Of a stretch of DNA of 64,000 nt, positions 48,434 to 60,149 are shown one piece after another. Made by a program: the position numbers and the translations under genes. The notes beneath the pieces were generated by a model, which was not told the DNA's origin, did no database searches, and saw only the letters and a program-made list of their open reading frames with translations. Origin of the DNA: Aphidius gifuensis (lineage: Eukaryota; Arthropoda; Insecta; Hymenoptera; Braconidae); the NCBI RefSeq assembly GCF_014905175.1, contig NC_057790.1, positions 22,718,469 through 22,782,468 of the forward strand, written 5' to 3'. Numbering within the stretch: the first letter of the stretch is position 1; every line of letters starts with the position of its first letter.

Positions 48434-51400
48434 AAAGTTTATTTACAGTATATAATTTTAAAAACTCGTCATAATATAAAAACAAAATTTTTGTTTGGAT
48501 TGAATGAAATTTCTATACTCGTGTTTCATCGTGTTAATTTCAGGAGATTCTACCGTAACATGTTTTTGTATATATTCAGAATAATGTTGAGGTAATAGAG
48601 AGATATATAAAGAGAAGGAGAGAGAATTCTTACTAGTGTATGGTGGTTCAGTAACTCCAGCAACAGAAGCAATGTACATATATATTAAAAGAGTATAGTG
48701 TCCCATTGAAACTTTACGGAAGGAAAGTTTAACTATACAGCTAGATACAACTAGACTCTAAACTCTTTGGGACAAAGTTGAATTAGCATGACGACTATAC
48801 AATGTTTTCTATGTAGATGTATATATGGTTTTTTTTTTTTTTAGAAAAAGTAATAGACAAGTCATTCTCGTTTGTTACAACTATACACAATGTTTATCCC
48901 TTCTGGCAGGAAAAAAAAAAAAAGTACTGACAAAATGTTAAACTCTCCCGAGTATAACTATGAAATTGAAAAAGTTAGTTGTAATCTTATACTTTACTCC
49001 ATATGTCAAAAAATATATACAATAATATACGCATACATATATATTAATCTTCATATAAAAAAAGATAAAATAAAATAGAAAATAATAATAAGAAAAGAAA
49101 AAATAAAACTCAAGCAAATTTATGATTATTCACAAAGTTGGAAGCACCCCTAAAATCATCAGACGCCTTTTTATTTTATTCTTTTTTTTCTTCACAATAA
49201 ACTACACTCCCTTTTTTATTCCTATAAATTTTCACTATGCATTAACGGAAGACTGGATTTGCCCTAGATTGTCTTGGGCAACGCGCGCAAGGGAGCGATT
49301 ATTCTCAGCATGTGTATATATAAAAAATATATGACAACAAAATATATATACAAGTAGCTGTAAACGGGATACCTTCACGTATATATAGGTAATTTTGATG
49401 CAACATATTTTACACACAAGTAATGTGTCAGTTATTGCCTTGATTGATGCTATTTTTATCTATAGTACATTATTATCTAGTAATCATTATCCGTTAGCAG
49501 AAGTTTAAAAAAAAAAACAGAACTTTAAAACAGAGCAAATGTGTTGAGGAAACAGTATGCAATTGATGCTCATGATCATTCCACAACTTGATTATCATAT
49601 ACACAAACCGGTTAGAATTAATTGGCCACATGAATGACTTTTCCTAGTTAAAACGTGTGCATCTAAATGCACACTTCAATCAGCCGTTATATTCATTTCA
49701 AAACGTGACGTGTATTCTAGTCATTGATTAATTTTTAGACACGTGTGTGGTATTATTATACTATATACAACTCATTATAATTCATCATAGTTTAGGTATT
49801 TAGTTTAATTTCTTGTTATTTAAATTTTATATATAAATTTTCTTGCTTACAACGTTGATTATAATTTTCTGTAATTAACTTGATATTGCAAATTAGAAAA
49901 TATATAAAAATAAAATTGATTTTTAGTAATATTGCTGGATGTTCAAAGTGATATCTATGGGTGTATTAAAAAGATGAAATAGTGCTGTACAGTGGTATCA
50001 GTTTTACGCCCTCTAAACGCCTCTTCCGCCTCCCGTTTTTATTTATTTATTTATTTTTTTTAATCTCTTGGGAGAACATGCTAAAGTTTTTCATCATGAA
50101 TCTGTGTTCATGTCTTGCTAAAATATATTACTCTTGCTTCTGATTCATTCTAAAATATTTTCTTTTGTTTTATGATTTTTTTTCTGACATTTTCTCATTG
50201 ACTTGGTACAAGTTATTTCACTTTTTTTTTCATAAATATTTCTTCTCATATTGTCATAAGTACTATTTCAAACAGTAGCAAAACTTAAATAAATTTCAAG
50301 GAATTCAAAAGAAACTCAATGATTTAATGAAAAAAATAAGTGTATCGTAAAGAATCCAGCAGGAAGGTGTTTATTCATGTTGAGAAAAAAAAATATAAAA
50401 TAAATATGTGATGGAAGTTGTGGAGATGGGTGATGGTCAAACTTAGAAAATAAAAAAAAAAGTGATGAGGAAATCGCCTGAAAGATAGTATATATATATA
50501 CAGATGGCTTGATGTATGTAAAAAGTTCATTCCATGTGTCCCCTCTTGCATGTGTTTGATAACTTCCACCCTTGACACATGATCCGTCAAGTTTACTCGT
50601 CTGAACGTCCCTCGGATTAAGTATCAATGAAATCCTTGATTTTTTTTTTCTTTTTTTCATTACCAATTTATTTTATTATTATTATTTTTCTTGTCCATTT
50701 GAAAAATAAAACTTCCTCTCAGTTTTCATATAAACTTTTTATAATATTTTTTTTTGTTTTTATTTTTTTTAGTATAAATATATATATACATATATAAAAA
50801 ATTAATTTTCATTAATGGAAAACTCTTGTAATATCCAAAGATAATTCAGCTGAAAGCAATATTCCATAGATTCTGGATCAAAACACCAGTAATGCGTTAA
50901 TAATGCATAATCACTCTGAGAATCTCGACGATTTCAAATGTGGTTTCTGTCCACAGAGATATCTACAAATAGATGGATTCGGTTGATAGGTTCCCATGAG
51001 GTTATATGTACGGTTTAGTTTTACAATACAATCGATCGGGAAGATGATATACATATAGATGCTCTACATAATAATATATTTGGTATGTAGATTAATATAG
51101 GCCTTTTTGATTGTTTCATAAAAAAAGAACCAGAAATTATATAAACTTATTCATTTTCATAATTTGTATAAAGTAAAGTTGAAATTAGTGTATCAGATAA
51201 TGTATTCATCTTCCATTACTTTCTCGATATTAATTGGTATTTGAATTTGGCTTAAAATATATTGATAGCTTAATTTAAAATTTTGTTATTATTTGCTTGG
51301 CTATATTTCTAGTTCTACAAGAACTTTGAATATTGCTTGAGTATCAAAATTTAATATGAAAGAAGAAGTACACAGTATGTTAAAAGTTTACTCTTTGAAT

Positions 51401-52379
51401 GGCTTCTAGTCATCATATTATCGTCATGATTTTGGCTCTACCTAGAAATGCGGAAGTATTATAAATTAACAAGGCTTCTTCTTTGTATTTTAGTAAATAC
51501 CTTGTGTATTTCTCTGCTTATAACATATTGTTATGTTGGCTCCTTTTGACGTTATGTATATTGCATCACGCACTCATTTATATATAACAATGATTGTCTA
51601 GTGCTTCGTGCATTGTAACACCTACAGAGCCGACATAGACTGCACACTCAATCACTCATTCTATTTCTCTCTCTCTTACTCAAGACTAAAGGTGAATATA
51701 TTATTAGGATATACTTGAACTGCCCTGAATACCCTATGTGGCTTTACTTATATATACCATATGCTCTGTTGATGGTATCGTTGATGTACAACTAACTTTG
51801 TATATGTGTTTGCTACCACCAGCTCATTCGAGCATTTATAATCAATTAATCAATCGAAGATTATTAAACTCTATAAACCTGCTTTACTTTATTCTATATT
51901 TCTTAGTGGAAAATCTGTTGAGCATTATACTAATTAAAAATTAATGTATCAATAGCAACAAGTGATTTTAAAAATTCATACTTAAAAAACTAGCATCAAC
52001 TCTTTTTTTTTTTTCTCATTTGTTACAGTATTTTTTTTTTACTGTTAAATTTTTTTTTTTTTTTTTTAATCAAAGTAATACATTCCATCGAAATATTTTT
52101 ATATCCACTTGGTAAAAAAAATATTTTTAAAAATAAATATTTGTATGAATAATATTCCAAAGTATATCTGACTAATGTATACATATAAATTTCCATCAAG
52201 TAAATTATTTTTAAAATTTGTTCAATTCATTTATTCTATTGTGTAAAAAAATTAAATTTTTTATCAAATATTTGTATTGCAGAGATTAAATCATTTTTAT
52301 ATTGTTTGTAGCTATTTTTTTTTTTTTGTTTTATTTATTTAAAAAATAAATCAATTTCCCACAATTGTTAACAATGAAT
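48434..52379 (+). other. A+T-rich probable intron
   Basis: Contains a perfect hairpin at 49655-49674 (GTGTGCAT, loop CTAA, ATGCACAC). Frames at 48458-51944 are short and lack splice support. Confidence 0.35.
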
Positions 52380-52690
52380 AACTACTTTATATTTTTATTC
52401 AGTAGTGCGTTTCCCGAATATTCACGAGGTAAATGTGAATCAATTTGAAAATGTTGGTGAGTCTGGTAGATGTTGGCAAGGCACATACACTGCCAAGCTA
52501 GGGAATGGGCTATGAATACAGGAAAATACCTCGTATTGATGTGGTGTTTTACATTTATCCCCTCAAGCACGTTGAGCCAACACACGAACCGATGAGTCTC
52601 AGTGCTTTTTCATCAAAAAACAAAAAGCAAAAAATAAAAAAAAAAAAATTAAGCCCATCTAGTCTCTCTTGTGAGTATAGAAAATCATAC
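52380..52690. other. GC-richer block, minus frame of about 75 codons
   Basis: The minus strand is open from about 52608 to TAG at 52382, containing HSLAWQCMCLANIYQTHQHF, after a T-rich stretch with acceptor-like AAAAAG. No ATG lies near its start and no family is recognised. Short inverted repeats occur: TTGGCA/TGCCAA near 52470-52495 and ACGAGGTA/TACCTCGT about 110 bases apart. It could be a minus-strand exon or a conserved element. Confidence 0.2.
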
Positions 52691-53539
52691 TCAGCATTGA
52701 ACTAAATCATTTTATTTTATTTTCAAACTGAATAGTACAATCTATTCGATATATATTATATAAACGTGTTAGTATTTGTATATGTGTATGATATAATAAA
52801 TCAAATATCAATCAAATTTTCATCATCAACAGTACAACTAAAATAGAAAATAATTTCTATGAATATTTGTCATGTTGCAGTTTATTAGTTTATTATTTTG
52901 CATTTTTGTATTAACGTGTGTTCCTCATCAATTGATCAATATATTTAGCACATGTAATTTGTTCCGCATATGTCCCAAACACATCATGCATTGCATAAAT
53001 TTATAACACAAAACCGAACAATATTGTTTTCAACTTTACATCATCTATAAATTCTAAAATGACATTCATAAAATAAAATCAATAGATTATTTAATAATTT
53101 ACAATATAATATACATTTTTTGTTTTTCAAAAATTTATATTTTATATTATAACATATGTATAGAGAACATATATTTCATGACAAATACTGTAACACATGT
53201 TGTTAACGTTTCTCTTTGTACGACATATTTGAATGTGAAAATACAATATGAAATGAGATTTACACTTAAAATGCATAATTAACTATTGATCAGGGCGGTG
53301 GCTCTTTGGTAGTGCACAGAATTCCACCTGTTGCTGAACAACTCTATACATCTATTGTAACAATCACCTCTTTCCCCCGGTCAATTTTATTATTATCATC
53401 ATCAACGATTGTAAATTTTCTATTGAATTTGAAAATCATGTACGTTGCTGTTAATACAGTGAATATTTTTTATTTTGAATTTATACTATTTGTGATATTA
53501 TAAAACCTGCAGATAGACAAATTTTATAGTATATTAAAT

Positions 53540-53940
53540 TTATAAATATATTGCCTTGAATCGAGGACATGCACAAGCGCGCAGGTAGTAGTGCGCCGAC
53601 AAGAAGATAATTTTTCTGCAGATTATAAAAGACAAACTAAAACAGGTAGAACTGGTTCTCAGAATGGTTTGGCTATGTAATGGTAAAAAAAAAATAAAAA
53701 AGTGGACTGAGTAGTAAGGTAAAAAGAAATATTAAGAGATGCGAGGCGCGCGCGAGGTTGCGCAGGACGCGCAATGAGATATAAAGAGGAGTGAGGTGGT
53801 TTGATGAGGAGAGTATATACTATACACATTCACAACGTTGATGACCGGCTGGTCGTTGTTGAATTTCCGGTGAATGGCAAGAGCCGGCCACGAGCCAGGA
53901 TCCAATCAGAACAGAAGAAACGAAGAAGCCACGCGTGATC
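53540..53940 (+). promoter_or_regulatory. CpG-rich island with TATA-like box, possible alternative promoter
   Basis: The stretch includes GAGGCGCGCGCGAGGTTGCG near 53741, GACGCGCAATG, then GATATAAAGAGG (TATA-like, about 53779-53790), and a CpG-containing leader with GCCGGCCACG. About 95 bases after the TATA-like box an ATG at 53874 opens MARAGHEPGSNQNRRNEEAT before running into translated poly-T. This arrangement looks like a start region for a shorter transcript from within the long intron. The TATA motif is weak evidence by itself in A+T-rich DNA, but here it lies in a CpG-rich context. Confidence 0.4.
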
Positions 53941-53999
53941 TCTTTTTTTCTTTGTTCTTTTTGCTTTTTTTTTTTATTAATTTGTGCTTCTTATTCTTC

Positions 54000-54033
54000 T
54001 GCATCATCATCATCATCATCTTCATCATCATCA
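54000..54033. repeat. CAT trinucleotide microsatellite
   Basis: Ten or so ATC/CAT units with one TTC interruption. Confidence 0.85.
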
Positions 54034-54234
54034 TAGTCTTTTATTATATTCTTCAACATCTTTTACTTGGTTCGTCACTCATATGCACACACCACAAACA
54101 TTCATCTCTTTGTGTCAAAACGTGCAGGTTATATGCACACTCTTTTATTATTATCCTCCATTCTCATATTCACAATTTGTCTTTTTTTTTTTTTTTATCC
54201 TTCTTTTATTATAATATACATATTTTTTTTATAT

Positions 54235-54346
54235 TTAGCTTTAAGATCTTTCTCGTTGATATCTTCGATAAAGAACTTTATGGCTCGATCCATCCGGTCG
54301 ATGAATTTTTTACCTCGTTCATTGGTCCAATCCTGTTTTTTTTATT
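54235..54346. other. Block open on both strands after a strong plus acceptor
   Basis: A T-rich tract ending TTTTATATTTAG at about 54238 is followed by about 108 bases of balanced composition. The minus strand reads QDWTNERGKKFIDRMDRA and continues charged and helix-like. Two plus frames are open as well. No clear donor or family. One of these may be an exon, but the strand cannot be settled from sequence alone. Confidence 0.2.
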
Positions 54347-54353
54347 TTTGTAA

Positions 54354-57300
54354 TATTCGTTTGGCACTTAAACTTGCTTTGTAGAAACAAAAAAAAAATA
54401 TAGTCGTGGGAATAATTTATTTGTCGCGTGAGTATAATCGATATTCTCATGTGGTACACCACATTGTGGTTAACATTCATTTTATTTCAAATAAATAATA
54501 AATATAGGTATATTTTTTTGGTTTTTATTTTTCATTTTTTGGTTTGTTGTAACCATTCATGCAATAATCTGGGAAGTTCGTCCGGTAAAAATAAGTTAAA
54601 TAAAAAAATAAATTACCAAACCTTTCATGTACAAGATGCACGTTTATCTTATATATATATATTTGGTTTTTTTGCTTCTATATATAGATGAGTGAAGGTA
54701 AAGTCTTGAAAGTTCGTAGTTAGACTTGAGAAGCTTTTGGTTTATACGTGATGGCAATTTTGAAGAATGAGAATTTTGCTTGTCTTACTGCACGAACGAC
54801 GAAAGGGTCCACGACCTGGACATTTATATATGAACTGAGTTTGCCCTCAGGTGTTGGACTGCATTTACCGTGACATGCATGCAAGATGACGAATGTGCAC
54901 AGCTACTGTGTTCATGTATATATATGAAAAGTACGAAAATGTCGACGTGCGAATTTGCGAAAATTTGTGACTGTCATTTGCAGAATACACCAATATTTAA
55001 CTGAACTGAAACATTGGAAAGATTGTCAGCACATCGATTGTAAAACTTGTCAAAATTTAACTATTTCATTGAATATAAATTTGTTGAATTATTTACATTA
55101 TTATTATATCAATTCGTTTCGTCAATGAATTTTTGATATTATATTGTCAAAATGTCAATCAATTTATTGATATTTCAGTTAAAAATTATCACAATAAATG
55201 GTCGACTTTTTTATTATTTTTAATAACTGCCTGAAGACAGATCAAGTTAAACAATTTACTCTCTTGACACTTTTTTAGTTTAAATATTATTTCTGTGCTA
55301 AATAACCTTTTGACGTATTTTATACAATTTTTTTTGGCTGACCGGTGTGTTTTATCTTTTTCTTCTTTTTTCATTTGAAACTTTTTGATCTATATATGTG
55401 TATATAATTTTAAAAACAGCTACTAGATATATTAATTTTTTTTTTTTTTTTATCAAACTTTGCTTCTGGCGACTCGTTACAACTTTTTTCTTCTATATAC
55501 GTGAGCTGATATACTTTCATATACTTAATTATACTTTTTTTTTTTTTCTTTCTTTTAGTCTCTTTAACTATACTCTATGAGGTGCACCTTTTAATTAAAT
55601 AATCGACGTAGCAAAGGACACACCAGCATCTCCAGGTTAACGCGTAATTATAAAATGTCTGTCACAGAGAATTTCAAGTTTTTTGTATAAAAGTTAGTTG
55701 ACAATCACGCGGACAAGCGGACAAGCCTTTGTGATGATATTTAACATTTTTCATTTTTTTCTAAATTTAATTTCATACTTTTTTTTTTAACGAACATTCT
55801 TTGTTATATTGTCATTGTTTAATAACATAATTTTGTTAATTAAATAATTACATATTATATTGGAATGATATTAAATTTGTTGAGTATACTCGTGTAATAA
55901 TTTACACTCTAATAAATTCTTGGTATGATTATATCGATAATTAATTTATCTAATGCTTCAAGTTTTCTTGAAAAATCAGTGCACATATAGCCAGCATCAA
56001 ATTAAGCGTTCCGCATGACATAACAAATCTCATCTCGTGTTCAAACACTGTAAACGAGTCAGTAAGTAAATTCTTGGTTTGCCACTGGACCAAGGGTCGG
56101 AATGCAGTTTCTTTCATTCAAACAAATACCCGGACAAAATTAGTGAACACAAAATTACTAAGAAAATATCTTATATAATTTTTTATTATTATTGTTTAAT
56201 ATTTATTTTTTTTCTGGCTTAACAATAATTATATGTAAAAAAAAGAACCTATTCATCAGATGAAAAACTATATCGTGTTCAAGTCCCATTTAGCTCAGAG
56301 TTTAGGGAAAAAAATTGCTAGAATTTTGTCGACATTATCTGGATTGCGCATTACACAGTCAACCACTCAACCTCAACAATCCATCGTCATTACGCGTAAT
56401 TTCATACTTGGTGTTTGAAAAAGTAGAATTTAATTCGCACACAGAAACCAGAAATGTGCTTGGCATTTTGACACAAAAAAGAAAATTAAAATTAAACAAT
56501 AGAAATAACTTGATTCAAATACGAATAAAATATAAATTCAAATGGATCAAATTTTTTCCATGAATAAAAATTGTTCCGAAAAAAAAAAAAAACAAAAAAA
56601 TCAAATGCATACATCTGTCGACAAGCATAACCATTGAGATTGATAAGTAAATACAATATGACTATATTGTAAAATCCAATTTACGCTTTGATTTTGTTTC
56701 TCTGAACTAGATTCTGATCATCCATAAATGATTAATTTCATCAAAAGACAAATTGCAATATACATATAAACTATATCGAGCGTATAAAAATCGAATATTC
56801 AAAAATACTTTACATGAATAATTAAAAAGCAAAAAATCACTTATTAATTAATCTTTAAAAATGATGATTAAAAAAAAGTCACAGTCAAAGTAGATCTATA
56901 TATAATTTATAATTAAATAGAATCAAAAAAAAGTCATGAACTTTATAATGAATTTTAAAAAAAAATTACGTGACTTAATTATATAAATTTATGGCCATTT
57001 GCCGAAATACACAAAGCAGGGTTAACTCGTTGTGTCAATTGATGCTCAAAAGCCAAATGTATGGTCTAAATTTTAGCAGTTCTATGTACAGATAGATATT
57101 GCAACAGAAGGCTTACTTCTTGTTAGCCAATATATAATCAAGCAATTATTAGATAGAAGTGTGTAATGGATCAATATATAAATATTTTACAAAATTATAG
57201 TATTAGTATTAGTATTAAAAGTAGCAGTAGTGGAGTAGCCTATGTACATGTTATACAGTATGTTTATATAATATATTACATACACATTGTATGTACTTGG

Positions 57301-59727
57301 TATGCAAACTTTGTATTGACTGAGTGTGGTTAAAGTTGCAGTAAAATGAAAAGTTAAAATGAACAAGAAAAGCTTGTCTTTTGACCAAGTGTAACCACCA
57401 CCAAATACGTTGTACAGCCACTGTAGAAGATGGCTTTGTAACTGAACGATGTATTAATTTTGTCGTTCTCCACAGCTGTATGTGGGTTATCTTGTTTTAC
57501 CTCTTTAAACTTTACTTTAGCTTTGTTAAACACATGTACATACATGTCTAACTATGCTCAACATTACATATGATATCATAGTTATTTATAACTTTTTAGA
57601 AATTTAAATTTTTATTATTTTTTTTTTAAAAAATATAACACACTGAGAAAATATAAAAAATGAATATAATTAAATTTAATATAATAAGTGAAAAATCTGC
57701 TAATCCCACGAGTGTCTTTCTATGTCTAGTTACGTGGGTGTGGTGTAAAAAAAAAAAAATGATAATTGTCGATGTGCTAATTCGATTCAATGCCTTGTTC
57801 AATCGTTCCCAATTGACTCATTTATAAAATACGTAAGAGAATCTTTTACCACCCCAAGTGGTAAGCAAACTTTATATTATTATTTTTTTTTTTTTTTCTA
57901 ATGTACAAATTTTTTATCTTTTCATTCTTTTCTATAAAATTGTTTAAAAAAAAAAAAAAAAATGGTGTGAGATAAATATAATTAAGAAGAAAAAAAAAAT
58001 GTTTAAGATAGGGTAGATTTTTTTATAATAAGGGTAAAGAACAAAGGATCTTTCTGTAAATTGTTTTAAACTTCAAATTAACGTTAAATTCAATTAATTT
58101 TTGAAAGGTTCTTTTTGATAGTGATATTTTACTCAAATATAAAGAATAAAGAAAAAAAAAACAAAGAAAATTCATTTAAACAATTTTCAATGTGATTTGT
58201 AAGTTTTCATAGATTACATAACACTAAAAAATATAAAAGAAAAAAAAAAGCTAGATTCAAATGATTTTAATAATAAAAATAAGACCAGATGTGTGAGTAG
58301 TTGTTCTTGTGTGTAGAGTTTTTATTTGTATGTTGATATTTTGCTTTGCGGGAGAGCAAAAAAGTATCATATGAAATGTGTATGTGTGTTGCATCTTAAT
58401 TTTAGTTTTGATCCCACAAAGAATGAAGGATAAAGTCACATTTGCGTGTCACCATGTGTTTGCCACACTCGTTGTCATTATATATATCCCTCTTTATTTA
58501 ATGGATATTGTATACACATATATTTATGTGTCTAATAGTGGACAGTTGTTGTTGATATTATATATATGAACAAAGGAGAAATGTCAATAACAGTCTGGAT
58601 ATATAACTGCATTTTAGTTATTAGATTTAAACGTTTAAATAGGGTCATGCGCAATTGGTAGTTTAATGTTAACAATTTACGAGCAATTTAGAACACTAAG
58701 ATTTCGTGCAAGAGTGATATGATGGCGTCAGGTTTACGTCGTAAATATAGTAGTTTCTGAAAGTTGTGGAGATAATTGTGGTGAGATTGTGTTGAAAACG
58801 TGGCTACTCGTAAACTGATTTTCAATAAAACACTTCATTACAAACTATATCGCTGGCTACTACCTTTTTTTTTTAATTTTTTTTTTGTTTTTTTTTACTC
58901 TTCTTTTCTTATCTACATTTTTTTTTTTTTTTGTTTTTACAAGAGCTGTTTGTTTAGGGTAAACTTTATTATTTTAATTATCAGTTAATGGAAACAAATT
59001 ATTCAGCCAAAGTTTCTCAATTAACCTTGTATTTTGTAACTTTAAAAAATTTAAAAATTTTATGTCACACACATGTTTAAGGCATGCTGTTTTAATGCAT
59101 TTTTTTTTTCCTTTTTCGTCTACGAAATTTTTATTTTGTTATTTTTTTATGTTTCGTGTGAAAAATAAGCACTGAGCTTGCCGCAGTATCTGGTTTTGTT
59201 TATACATCCACAAATTAAATAAATATTTAAAATGCCATTTATTTTTGATAAATTATTGAATTAAATAATTTTGTATAAATTTACTAGTTGTTGAGTAAAT
59301 TTATAACCATGCCTATTTAAATAATATTTATAAACATGAATTAAAAATTATATCAGCTATATGATAAATGAATTTTCGGATATAATTTATTAAATAAAAT
59401 AATACATATATAATAACAACAATGCATTGGAAGCACCATGATAAATGTATGTACTGATTAGTCGAGATAGTTAATCAGATTTGTGATTTTATTTCAGTGT
59501 AAATATTTGTATTGGTTATGTGTTTCGTTGAGCAGCAAATTGTCAGTACCATGAATTTATTTACATGTATATATTTTTATGTATTTATTTATTTTTGCGT
59601 AATTTTTTTACAAACTCTTATTATGTTCATTTATATTTTTTCATCTCTGTTCACACCACGTGCGTTCTTTATTTATTCCTCAGTTATATTTTTTTTTTTT
59701 ATTCCTCGCTTTATTTTCTTAACTTAG
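54354..59727 (+). other. A+T-rich probable intron
   Basis: More complex patches at about 54690-54920 (short palindromes GTCCA/TGGAC and CACAG/CTGTG) and about 55980-56120 (CTTGGT/ACCAAG arms at 56073-56094) may be conserved elements. An ATTAGT repeat lies near 57200. No supported exon. Confidence 0.35.
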
Positions 59728-59921
59728 TTCACTTGGGAATACATATGTTGAGTGTATATACACTTTCTATACATAAGAGTGAGTTACGCGCAAGTTGGAA
59801 CCGAGAGTTAGTTACACCTAGCGTAAGCGGTCCAAAATTTATGTTGGTAGAACTCGTTTTACGAGTGGCAAATCTTTACACAAAAAAACACAACCGACAC
59901 ACATCCGCTGTGTTTTTATAA
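59728..59921 (+). other. Open block after a good acceptor
   Basis: TTATTTTCTTAACTTAG ends at 59727. In phase 1 the frame is open to TAA at 59919-59921 and includes SELRASWNRELVTPSVSG. Donor-like GTGAGT (59779) and GTAAGC (59823) lie inside. The composition is more coding-like than the flanks, but the product is unknown and neither donor is clearly preferred. Confidence 0.2.
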
Positions 59922-60062
59922 AACTTTTCGGCGTCATCTTGTTGAAATAAATATTTTTGTATATTTATTTTTTTTAATTTACTCATAGCTGGAGATAACT
60001 AGGACATAATGTTGATTTTATATATATTTTATTTTATATTTTTTTTTATCTGTATCATTTAG

Positions 60063-60138
60063 GGGTCGAACATGATTTTCTAAACACTTGGGGGTATAAT
60101 GACGTTGATGTCGACCTCCCAGACTCTTCGACCTCCTG
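60063..60138 (+). CDS. Candidate exon in frame with the signal-peptide exon
   Basis: An acceptor (T-rich tract ending TGTATCATTTAG) opens a GC-richer block. Joined in phase 1 to the exon ending at 15380 it reads GVEHDFLNTWGYNDVDVDLP and continues DSSTSWQDYC before becoming A+T-rich and stopping at about 60187. The only donor near the end of the complex part is a non-canonical GC type (CTG then GCAAGA at 60139). The WGY plus later C spacing faintly recalls the N-terminus of alpha carbonic anhydrases, but the following QSPI region is absent, so I do not assign it. A minus-strand frame also covers the block. Confidence 0.25.
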
Positions 60139-60149
60139 GCAAGATTACT

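Noticed and set aside
53874..54353. Plus-strand ATG frame of 159 codons, the longest in the window
   Set aside because: After 22 residues it is mostly Phe/Ile/Leu from T-rich DNA and a CAT repeat. Only its beginning, in the CpG-rich island, may matter as a leader frame.
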